NCBI GenBank assembly: GCA_017506865.1
Contig: JAFCMP010000079.1
Location: 1,178,001 to 1,242,000 of the forward strand
Direction: 5' to 3'
Source of the DNA: Tribonema minus
Lineage: Eukaryota; Sar; Xanthophyceae; Tribonematales; Tribonemataceae
DNA length: 64,000 nucleotides
Each line of letters begins with the position of its first letter. Within the stretch, counting starts at the first letter, position 1. A program made the translations under genes and the position numbers. The notes under the pieces were generated by a model. The model was not told the origin of the DNA, did no database searches, and saw nothing but the letters and a program-made list of their open reading frames with translations. Below are positions 42,501-54,500 of this stretch, one piece after another.

Positions 42501-45500
42501 GAGACGTCTTCGCGCCGCACCCTTGAACGCACAGCGCCGCTTCCCCTGGTTTGCACATCGCTCAGCAGAGCTTGCCATCGGAGAACCCTGACCCCCTTTC
42601 CCCCCTCCACATTTGGGGTGAATCGTCGCAGGCGCGGCTCGCGCCGCTCTGACCTGTCCGATCTGAGCTTCAGCATGAACCTCGACACAGCGACAGCGCA
42701 GAGAGTGAGGGAGGTGGCCGCTGCGAAGGAGCGCGCCGTGGCGGCGGAGGACTATGACGCCGCCAAGGTTAGTGCTTGCTGAAGTTCATGAATTCATGTC
42801 ATGAAGTTCGTGAATTCACGTCATGAATGTGATGGAGGTGGCGATTGCGAAGGATCGCGGTGGCGGCGGAGGACTGTGACGCCACCAAGGTTAGTTTGTG
42901 ATGGAGGTCATGAATTCAGAACATGCAAGTGAGGGGAGGTGGCGTGTGCGATGCAGCGCGCTGTGGCGGCATGCTTCAAGCACGAGCTCGTGAGCGTCGC
43001 GGCACCAGTGTAGCAACTCATCATCTGGTCATCTTTGATGTTTTGCTGTCTAGAGGTCCAAGCCTCGGTGTGGCGCAAGTAGCACAGAGGCAGCTGTCGT
43101 GATGTGAGCGTCACCTGTTGAAGTTGCAAGTGCAGCGTGCGAGTCAGTTGCGAGGGAATGGTGTGTTGGCTACGTTGCCTGTGCCATGTGCAACGCTGCG
43201 CGCGGAGAAGCACCTGCGTTGAAGCTTGAGCATTCACGCGATCGAGACTGCATTTCAGCAAGCGACACACTCAACAATCAAATGACACGAATGATGCCAT
43301 GATATCGTCAACTGCCCGGTGACGACACCTTTCATGCTGTAGTGGAGGCTGAGCTTACTGAGCACTGCTCTGATGCTATACGCCTGCGCAAAGCATTTCT
43401 TCAGAGATGGCAGGAAAAGTTGAGCATCTGCAAGCCAGCTCCTAGCCGCTCCTTACTACACCACCCTCACACCTGCTGCAGTTCAATCTAAGAGTTTTCT
43501 GGCAACACCAGGCTCTGCTGTCTCGTATTCATTGCAATGACTGCTCAGACCCTGCGTGTGCATCGTACTTCAGGAACTTGATAAATGTTGAAGTATGTGT
43601 GTACCAGAGACGCGTGGAGCGCTGCCATGGGTGCTGCGACAAGCGCAACTCACCATGACCTGCTCGCTCTTTCTCTGAGTGCTGCCGCAGGCGCTCAAGG
43701 TCATGGAGGGTGAGCTGAGGGACCTCGGCGTGCAGCTGGCGCAGCTTGAAGTGGCAAAACTGCAGGTGCGCCTGCACTTGAAGTTGATGCTTGCCTCATG
43801 AGGTACCCCGTCGGCGCAGAATGCTGCTTGCCTCATGAGATACCCCGTCGGCGCAGAATACGCACTACGCTTGAAGGTCATGTGTGTTGCATCCATGTGA
43901 CGTGGCGCACAAGGACTAATGCACCCGAGTGTCTGTCAATGATACTTCAGCGCTAACCCTAACCCTCTCGCAGACCGACCTGCCGTCGGCAATTGGCATG
44001 ATTGCCAAGTGCACTTAAAGTCAAAGCCAGCATGAACACATCATCGAGACTGGCAATTGCACATGGTGGCACGCTTTGTTACCCTAGCACCGTAGCGCAT
44101 CGATTTCGTCGGCAGATGCGTCGTTGCACACCATAATTATTACAACAGCGTGTGCACAGTCGCCAGTAGGGTCAGGGCAAGAGTCAGCAGTGTTACCTAC
44201 CCACAGCGGTCGGAAATGTACTTGAGACCGGAGGGCAGTTGTCACACCCTGATCATCTCTGATGCTTTCGATTTCAGAATTGATGTGATGCTACGCAAGT
44301 ACTGGATGCCGCTGCACATGTCACGTGGTTGTGATTGGTCAGGGCCAGGGTTAAGGTTGGGCTAGGGCTAGAATTACTGCGACACACTGCCACAGTGGTA
44401 TATACCTGATGACAACACTATGCATGGTCGCACTACTGTTGTCTTCGATGTCAGCAGCGAAGCGCACCCAAACTGTCCCATGGCAAGCACTGATTCGAGC
44501 ATCTGCAACTGCTGCTCTGCCCAACGGTTGTACTTCAACTCTAGGCAGTTGAAGAGGAGGACTATGACACCGCCAAGCAGCTCAAGCAGGAGGCGGAAGA
44601 CCTGCGGAGCGTGGTGCAGGCCAAGCTCGAAAGCGCCGAATTCCAGGTGCCGCGAAGCGCATCGGCGAACGACGCTGAGGACGCTGCTTGTAGGCTTGGC
44701 GGATGAGGTTAAGGGCGGGGGTTAGGGTAAAAAAAAAAAGGGTTAGGCCAGCCCGAGCTGGGAGTGCGCCGAATTTCAGGTGCTTCGAAATGCGTCGGCG
44801 AACAATGCTGAGGACGCTTGTAGGGTTGCGTGCAGGGTCAGGGTTAGGGTTGCAATGAGCGTTGGATTTACAATGAGGGTCAGGCCAACCTCAACCCCAG
44901 AGACCACCGGATCTGACAAGCCTAGTGAGTATGACAATTTGTGGGAATGTTGGGGCTGTATTTTGGTCAACGTGTGTCAATTATTACACGGAAAGCGGGT
45001 CCCTGGGGGTCCCGCCTAAACCAAGCACCAGCTAACTTGAACTGCAAACATGCAGCGCGTTGCCACAACAAATGAGTGCTGCTGACGGCTGCCAGCGCTG
45101 CAACGCCCGCATGCGCGGACAGACTATCCCTGCGCCTGCGGCGATTGTTCACCGGTCACAGCTGAGCCATGCTGCGCGTCGCCGCTGCTCTCCCCGCATC
45201 GGCACGTGCTTGCAGCACGTGGCCGCGTGACGAACTTCAACCATACAGCACTGAGCACTGACACGGCAGCAGCACGACACGCCCATCCATCGCTGCGCCT
45301 GCGGGCGTCATCTACCGCTCACACACTGATCAGTCTCTCCTAACTGTGTTTGTAATTCTGATGTTACTAGATTTAGCGCCATTCCGAAACCTGCTTCAAG
45401 CTGAGCTGTGCTGCACGTCGATGCCGCTCTCCCCGCACCTGCGCGCGCAGGAGATGATGAGGGCTGTCATGCCTGCGCAGCCGCCTCCGTCGCCGCCGCT

Positions 45501-48500
45501 GGCGGCAGCGGCGAGCCAGCAATCGCCGTACGGCGCGCAGCTGCAGGCAAGAGCGCGTGCGTGCGTGCCGTGTTGATTCTTTTGTCCCCGTTCCTCAGTC
45601 CCCTGCCGGGCGATGGTCACTGTAGCGTCACTGCAGCGCGAGTTTATTGAGTATGTACATGGTGTCTGCACCTCTCCCCCCCCCCCCCCCGGCCGCCCGC
45701 CAGCGGCGAGCCAGCAGCCGCCGTACGGCGCGCCACTGCAGGCAAGAGCGCGTGCGTGCCGTGTTGATTCTGTTGTCCCCGCTTTTCAGTCCCCTGCCGT
45801 GCGATGATAACCGCAGCGCGAGTCCATTGTTAGGTCAGATGGTGCTGGTCTGCACCTCCCCGCCCCCCTGCTGCCAGCAGTGATCGAGACGAGGCTCTAG
45901 TCAGTAGGCGGCGCAGCAAAGGCGTGTGCGTCTTGCGCGCAGGCCTGTGGCACTCGAAGGGTTAGGTTAGGATTAGGGTTTGGCGCCTGTGTGTGTCAGC
46001 GCTCCACCATTTGTGATCGTGCGCACGTGCCGTAGCGCCCATCAGGACTTGTCTGCTGCTTTAGCTGGGACAGATGTGCGGCCAGCGCTCTCGACAACCA
46101 GAATTGCAGCGCTTGTGTTGCATCCACTCACGATTGCTCGCTGCCTGCACATTCAGTGTTTGCATTGCTCTGACACCAACCGTCGATGTTAGCAAACTCA
46201 ACTGTTTCATTGCAACCAGCGCACCCCGATGTTGCAACCTCAAGTGCATCGCCACCACGTGTTACCACTTCAAGTGCGTTGCACCCTAGCTGCCGGCTGA
46301 AGCGTCACTTACATGCGCCCGCGCCACGCCGTGCTGTGCAGGTGCTCGGCAGCGGCGGCAGCGAACACGGGAGCTTCAATGCGTCTCTCAACGGCGCAGC
46401 GCTCGACGGTGAGCATGTCTCGATGCGTGCGCCGCTCTGACGCTGCTTGTGTTACCGTTGTTGCCATAGAGATGCGTGGGTCTCTCGGATAAGGGCGGGG
46501 TGACACAACTACCCGGCGTTGTGCGCCAAGAGTGGAAAGTTATGTTGTCATCAATGGTGAGATTACTTGCTAGCTGAAGTCCATTTCAACTTTAACAACT
46601 CAAGTTCACTGATCGCATTCACGCATTGGAGAGAGCATGTTTCAGATACCGTCGCTTGCGTACATCACATGCACGGTTGGAACGGCATTGCTCAGTGCAG
46701 ACACCGGATGCTCCGACTGCCGCTTTTGTGGAGCTGCAAGGCTCTAGCGCAAGTTCAACGAAGAACACTTGCTGGTGGCTTGTACTTGCAATTCATGCGT
46801 CACCCCCCCCCCCCCCCCGCCCCCCTGTGCAATTACCTGAAGTGCGTGCCGACCACTTTAAATCCTCCCAGGGGTTCGTGCGGCTCAGTGCGCACTTCTC
46901 TCGTATATAAACCCATTGTGCTCAGTGCACATTACTGGCGCAAATCCATCCTGCTCACAAGTCACTTGCATGCCTCTCCACTTCGTGCAGCACATGGGTC
47001 GCCGCCGGGCCCGCTGCGCCGTGGCACGCTTCAGTCGCCGCCAGGTCAGGACTCGCACGAGGACCAAGCCGTTGGGCCTGCACAGGGTAAGTATGCATGA
47101 AGCCCTAACCCTAGTTGGTGCTGACTCCCAACATCATGTCTAGCCCCAGCTGTGACCCTGCACGGCTCCGTCCAGTGGGTTTTATGGTGAATTCGGACGA
47201 TGATTGTGAGGGCAGGTGATAGGCATCTGCATGTTATAAAATAACAAAGATGTCCAGGAAGCCGAGAGCGTGTTGTGGGACCATCACTGGGATGACATCA
47301 CAACACTGCTCATGCCTGTGACATGATGCGGGTGGAGGGGGTTGAATACCCCCTCTTCCTCTCCCCCCTTTTTCAACTCAGCAGCAGCAGCGGCAGCGGC
47401 AGTGTTTCGTGCGAGCGACACGCAATGGTTCAGCCACGCAACCCCTCGTTCAAACAAGTCTATCCCCCGCGCTCTGTCCACAGTACAGTAGACGACCCCT
47501 TTCTTTCTGCCTCCATGCCGTGCACAAGCCTCACATACAACCGCATCGCGCCCCCCCCCCCTGTCAACGCCACTCGCAGCAGCCGCCCCCAGCCCGCTCG
47601 GCGCCGCCGCCCCCTTCCCCTCCCCCGGCGGGGGCCCCGCGCGCGTTGTGCACAGCAGCGACGGACGCCCTACGCTGCCGCAGCGGCGGCCCGCGCAGCA
47701 GCAGCAGCGCTCGGCGCCGACGCCGCGGCCGCCGCAGCCCGAGGAGGAGGTCTTTGCGGGGGGCGAGCACCCCCTGCGGGGGGTCCCGAACCTGGGGGAC
47801 CTGCCCGTGCCGGAGCCGGTGAGTCGCGCTTGAAGTTGAAGCTGGGTGATGAAGTTTAACGGTTGCAGCAGTGCCCAGTAGGGACGCGATGATCAGCGTG
47901 TGCTGAGCTGCATGAGCGATTGGTGGTGCTTGCGCTCGGCGGGCGTTTGCACTTGCTGCACCTCCGTTTGAAAAGGGCGGGGAGCCCGCACACTGCCGCC
48001 GCCGCCGCCGCCGCCGCCGCCGCTGCTGTGGACTTGCAATCATACGTACACACGATGCGCAGATGCCATTCGACGTGTGCATCGCGTAGTTCAAGTTCGA
48101 CTGACATTCATGTGCACATGACGTAGTTCGAGTTCAACACACTTTCGTATACTTCATCAAGTGCTTCGAAGCACAGTGAGTTGGCGTTGCGCTTACGCCT
48201 CCGTTATCGCGCGCCTAACCCCCTCGCGTCACGCACTCTGCGCAGCTCCTGCTCAAGGTGGACTCTAGCGAAGTGCAGGGCCTCATTGCGGTGCTGGGGG
48301 AGTACGTCGCGCGCTGCCTCTACAGCAGGGCGTGGACGCTGCGCGAGGCCGCCGCCATAAAGGTGGGTATGTATGCATTGCACCACTAAGGTAGGCATGT
48401 ATGCAAAGGCGCTATGTACAGCAGAGCGTGGACGCTGCGCGAGGCTGCCGCTATAAAGTTAGGCATGTATGCATTGCACCACTAAGGTAAGCATGTATGC

Positions 48501-51500
48501 AAGTGCGTTTGGGTAGGCGTGGACGTTGTGCGAGGCCGCCGCTATAAAGGTAGGCATGTATGCATGGTGCCACTAAGGTAGGTATGTATGCAAGTGTGCT
48601 AAGGTGGGCATGTATGCATTGCACCACTAAGGTGGGCGGCTACATACTGATGTAGGCATGTATGCAAGTGTGCTAAGGTAGGCATGTATGCAATGCACCA
48701 CTAAGGTGGGCATGTGTGCATGGTGCCACTGAGGTAGGCATGTATGCAAGTGTGCTAATGTGGGCATGTATGTATGCACCACCAAGGTTGGTATGTATGC
48801 ATGGCGCCATCAAGGTGTCATGTTTGCCGTTGCGCTGAGGTGTGCATGTAGGCGTTGCACCACTAAGGCATGCATGCATGCCATCGCGCGCCAGTACTAC
48901 TGAGCCATGCGTGCAAGTGCGCAATGGTGGGCATGTATGCAATCGCAGTACGGCAGCCATGAATGCAATTGCGGCTACTATCCGTTGTTGCCTTTTGTCC
49001 TTTGGCCAGCACGCTCCGCCATCCAACACCCATGCCGTTCGTCGCACTGCGTCCGCGGCCTGGACGGTGCGCTTGCATCACCGCAAGATGCTCATTCGAC
49101 GTATGCCTGCATTACGCCTTGCATGCGCATGCGTGCAACGCACCCGAGACGCATTGCTTGCTACTCTCGTACGCAGCGTGCGTGGCTGCAGCCGCCCAGC
49201 ACGCGTGCTGTGGCGGGGGGGGCGCAGCTCACTTCAAATTGATGTTTACGAGAACGTGTTCACCCGCACGCTGCGCTCGCCACGCGCTACGCCAACGCTT
49301 ACGTGTGCAGCTCACCCCAACTTGACGTAGCGACAATACTTTCTACTTAACTTGAAGTGCTCGCCACGCGCTATGCACCAACGCGCTCCGCATCTCTGCG
49401 CTGCGCGTCGCAGACGCGGCTGGTGCTGCCGCAGCTGGAGGATGACGTCGACGGCGCGCTGCCCGCGCTGTGTCAGGTGCGTGTGAGGGGTGCGGTGCGG
49501 AGCCGTGTGACGCGCGCGCTGCGAGAGGCCGGCATGCCACGTGGACAAGCTTTTGTGCGCTGTACACACGTTGGCACAGAGCTGTTTGCAGTGCCCGGCA
49601 TTGAATGCCACCCCTGAGTGCCAGATGCGAGGCCCGCGCGTCGCCTTTCCCTACACATGGTACCCCCCTTCATGGTAGCATCAAGATCAGCTCCTCGAAT
49701 TGAATGCGAGTAGCTCTTGACGCGTCTTCGTGCGCTGTACGCGTCATGGCACAGAGCTGTTTGAAGCGCACAGCGGTGATCACCAGCCCTGAGTGCCAAA
49801 GATAGGGTTAGGGTGAGGGTTAGGCATGGCCCTCTCAAGCGCGCAAGTGGCACAGCTACTTGAAGTGCCCAGCGTCGACGGCCAGCCCTGAGTGCCAGAT
49901 GCAGCGTCTGCCTTCTCGAGCATGCAGCACTGCGGCACGATCCTGGTGCGCTGTCGCTCGGCGTCGCCTGATAGCGCTCAGTTTCAAGCAATCTTAGCCC
50001 GTCATCATTGCTGCGCACTGCGTAACAGCGCTCAACAACGGCTGTCTCGGCGCATCATCGCTTGCACTGCATGACATCGCACAGCGATATGTAGCTTTTC
50101 CCGGCACGTCACCGCATCACACTGCGTGACAGCGCGCAGCAACGCCTCTTTCAGCTCCGCGTTGCACGTTGCACACCCTGCTGTAAGTCCGCTCAGCAAC
50201 GTCTCTTGTGGCTCCGCACGCTGCATGTATCATGCGTTGCACAACACATTGTCTATCAAGAGTAAACTCAAGCAACAGCGCTCAGCAACGGCGATCGCGG
50301 CGCGTCACCGCCTGCCTCCGCTGCGCTGCGCGCGACAGGTGCTCCGCGTCGGCTGCGAGGACAAGATCGCGCAGGTGTTCCTGACGACCGTGGAGCTGCT
50401 CAAGGCGGTGGTGGGCATGGCCGCGCGCAACAAGAGCGTGCGCCTGCCGCAACTCTTCTCCCTCCTGGAACCGGTATGTGTATACAAGTATAAATCGAGT
50501 TCTAGCTGGGTGTGTCCATGAAGTGCCTCAGAAGAAGTAGTGGGCGCGTCTGCAGTGGATTGAAATGCGGGCTTGTACGCTGCTCAAGGCGGCGGTGGGC
50601 ATGGCCGCAAGGAACAAGAGCGTGCGGCTGCCGCAGCTCTTCTCAATCCTGGAGCCGGTGCGCGCAAATGAAATGAGTTCTTCCTTCTGGCAAACTATTC
50701 CAGTCAATCGAACTGGGTGTGCCCATGCCGTGTCTCAATTGGCATATGCTCTTGTACTTTGTCTGCCGCGGATGTACCCTTGCTCATCGGAAGTATTAGT
50801 ACCTACTTTCTACCTGAAGTTTCAAGTCAGTGCAGCAGTAAATGGGTTTGATCTTTTGTGCGTGTACTCCTCGAGTCCGAATGGAATGACATTGTTGTTC
50901 GTCGTGCGTTGCACCTGTGCGTGACTTTGTCATCACCATTTTCGGCCAGTTGCCACGATGTAGTGTGCACGCTGCCGCGGCTTTCGTGGCCACCAGATCA
51001 CTCTGTAACAAGTGTACTATTTATTAATTCTCGCTCAGGGCACGAAAAAGCCCAGATGATTGGCATCTAGCTGTAAGGAATCTACATGTCGTATGACAGT
51101 CTGAAAGTGTCGCAACGACAACCACTCAAACGCCGCCGCCGCCAAATGGCATCTCGGGGTCCTCCCCTACGTCGTCCTCCATGTGCCCCCCCCCCCTGGA
51201 TTCTGCCATGTGTGTCATGTGTACTACTTCACAGCACGTACTTTGAAGTACATAGAGATATCACATACTCATGAAGCTGGGGGACGGCCAGGCACGCATG
51301 ACCACCACTTTCCAATATTCTACACTATTATAAAGAGTTCTAAAAGAAGTATATCAATACATATATTGACCTCAACGTGCATATATCTCAAGGAGTATTG
51401 CGTCTGAAATGCTGCCAGGTGGTGTACACGCTAGTGCAGAAGCTGGGCGACGGCCAGGCGCGCGTGCGTGACACTGCCATGGACGGCCTCATGGCGGTCG

Positions 51501-54500
51501 CGCGCTGCCGCGCCGCGGGCTGCGGCTTCATCGCCTCTGCAGCGCTGAAGGTGAGGCAAAGGAGCAGTGCTCAGCACCGTACAATTGATGATTTGGGGTG
51601 TGTCTTGATTTATCGCTCTCAATTCATTATGGTTCGGTAGCGCTTAAGATGAGGCGCTGAAGCAGCGCTCAACACAGGGCGCGGGCCTCGCTCTAGGTAG
51701 CTCTTGGTTCATTGCCTCGGCAGCACTGACGGTGAGGCAGGGGAGCAGTGCTCAGCGCAGCGGGCGTGATGTTTGGGGGGGGGGGCACCTCACACGAACT
51801 GAAGCAGTGCTCAACGCAGTGCACGCTATGTCTTGCGTCGCCCTAGCTCTCGATTCGTCGCCTCGGCTGTGCTCACGGTGAGGCCCTGAAGCAGTGCTCA
51901 TTGCACCGCACACGCGGGGTTTGGGGGAGGTGCCTCGCACTGACTGCTGATTAATCGCAGCGCTCGCAGCGAGGAGGGGGCGCAGTGGCGCTCAGAACAG
52001 CGCTTGTGATGTTTGGCGGTACTTCGGCCTAGCTCTTGCTGCAGCGCCTTGGCAGCGCTCGAGGCGAGGAGGAAATGCAGCAGTGCTCAGCAGCGCATGC
52101 ACAATCAGCTCCTGGGGCAAGGGGAGCTTCGATTGTGGGTCTGGTACCGTCACGGCGGCGCGTGGGGCAAGAGAGCAGCAGCAGCACCAGTGCTCTGCAC
52201 AGCATGCGAGCGATGTTTAAGAGGGGTAGGGGTAACCCTAAACTTAGGTTTCAGCCCATGGCCTGATGCCTCCGTAAAGTACCTACCTACCCTTCCTGAT
52301 GCCATCGACGCTGACCCCTCTGCAACCGCTGCCCCCGCAGGCCCTCCTGCGCGTGTGCCCAGCGGCATGACATCCGACAAATTTGAGCGCGCGTACGGCC
52401 CACCCTCTCAACGCGCATGCGCTGTGCACGCATGCTGCTGATGCCTGCATGCGCTGCTCCGCCCTCTCAGAATACAGTGCTTATGACAGTATTTTGCAGT
52501 CAAGACACTGGTGAAATGGCCTCCAGCTCGCTGCGCACAATCACCAGGTCTCAATGCGCTCTGCTGTACGTGCTGCTGATAGCTACATGCCATTACCTGC
52601 TTCTCTCAAAACTGCCCCACCCCTCCTCTCCGCAGCCGCCGAAGAAACTGTGTCGCAGCCGCCGAAGAAACTGTGTGGCGGTCCAACGGTGGTACATACC
52701 CCCCCCCCCCCCCCCCCCCCCCTGCTACTTTTGAAACGAAACGTACCCCCCTCCCCTCCCCCCCCCTTTGCAGCCGCTGCCCAAGAAGCTGCTCACTGCG
52801 TGGCGGCCCATAACGGCACGCCTGCAGCTACTCCTTTCCCTGCTGAAGGAGTTTGGCGTTGATGCTGGGCCCAGCGGCAATGTGCTGAGCGTTGATGCCG
52901 TCATGGGCTTCATCAAGGTGCGTCACTTCAGTGTTGAAGGTTGTTGATACGACTGGCGATGCGCTGAGCGTTGGTGCTGGCATGGGCTTTCATCAAGGTG
53001 CGTCACTTCAATGTTGAGGTACGTTGACGGGATTCGGCAATGTGCCGAGCGTTGATGCCATAGGGGTTCATCAAGGTGCGTCACTTTAATGTTGAGGTTC
53101 GTTGACGGGACCTGGCAATGCGCCGATCGTTGATGCCAGCATGGGCTTCATCGAGGTGCAAATGTGCTGAGCATTAAGGCCGACGTAGGCTTCATCAACG
53201 TGCATCACTTTCAAAGTGTAGGCTCCTGCTCAAAATAGCGTCCAACAGTGGGGCTCGGCTGGCGACAATGTGGAGCGTTGATGACCCATGCTGGGCTGAC
53301 CAGGTTCTTATGTCGGAAGTGTCCCTGCTCGGAGCAGTTGTACTTTTCACCAGCGGCCTTGCATGAAGACAGGCTCTTCAAGAGCGGTCAGGTCTCATGC
53401 GCCCAAGGTATGCGGTCGCCGGCGCGGGGGTCACACCCAGGCAGCAGTGAGCACCGGAGCGCCACCGGACCTTGTGCCCCCCCCCCCCCCCCCTCCTCCC
53501 CCCCCCCTGCTGCTACCGCCGCCGCCGGTGTGCGCCGTGCGTGCCGCGCTGGCCTGCAACAGCTTCGCGCACCCGCGCGACGAGGCGCGTGCCGCCGCCG
53601 CCGCCGCCACCAAGGAGCTTGTGGCCACGCCACTAACCCTACCCTAACCGTGACACTAACCACAAACTGTACCTGCCTCTCACGCCAACTGCTGCTGCTG
53701 CCGCTGCCGTGCGCTGCATCGCCGCGCAGGCCTGCAACGGCTTTGCGCACCCGAGCGGCGAGGTGCGCGACGCTGCCAAGGAGCTGACGGTCGCCGTCGC
53801 GGCGGCGAGCAGCAGCGCGGCAGTGGAGCGTCACCTCGGCACGCTGCGGCCCAAGCAGCTCGAGGAGTATCGCGAGGCGTTCAGGGGCGGCGGCGGCGGC
53901 GGCGGCGGCGGGTCGGTGGGCGGCGGCAGTGTGTCTGCGCGCGGCGGCGGCGGCAGCCTGTCGAGCAGCCGGCGGGGGAGCAACACCAGGTATTGGTTTT
54001 TCCTTCTTTGGCGTGTATACAGGGTGTGCATGCTGGTGTGTACAGCTCAAAAGCGTCGATGTCAAATGCACGTTTTAGTCACCTGAACCTCATGTGCTTG
54101 ATGGAGTCATCACAGCATCATTTGAAAAGTTTCTGCTGTGATTTGCTGAGACAATGGGTGCTTGAGCTACACGCTCTCAGCTCAGGGGCACGGGCGGGAG
54201 AAGCGCAGAACGCCGTCTGCGTAGTGCCGCGGTCAAAATGAAATTGTGGACATGGGGTGATGCTCGACGCTCTCAACTTCAACGGAACGGACGTGCCCCA
54301 GCCCACAGCCGCACGCAGTTTGAGAGTGCTACGTGCCTTCCATCAGCCACCCTCAACGGCAATGCTCTCACCTGCTGCCCCCTGCAGCCGGGAAACCCCG
54401 CGCCAGGGAGGAAAAGCCCCCTTGGCGCGCCCCTCCCCCCAGCACCACCCCCCGCCGCAGCAACAGAACCAGCAGCAGCAGCAGCAGCAGCATCGGCGGC

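Noticed and set aside
52340-52440. CEP104 exon after the CCCCCGCAG at about 52340
   Set aside because: Exon 17 joins exon 18 (52774) in phase with the correct protein order; the frame here stops quickly and matches nothing.
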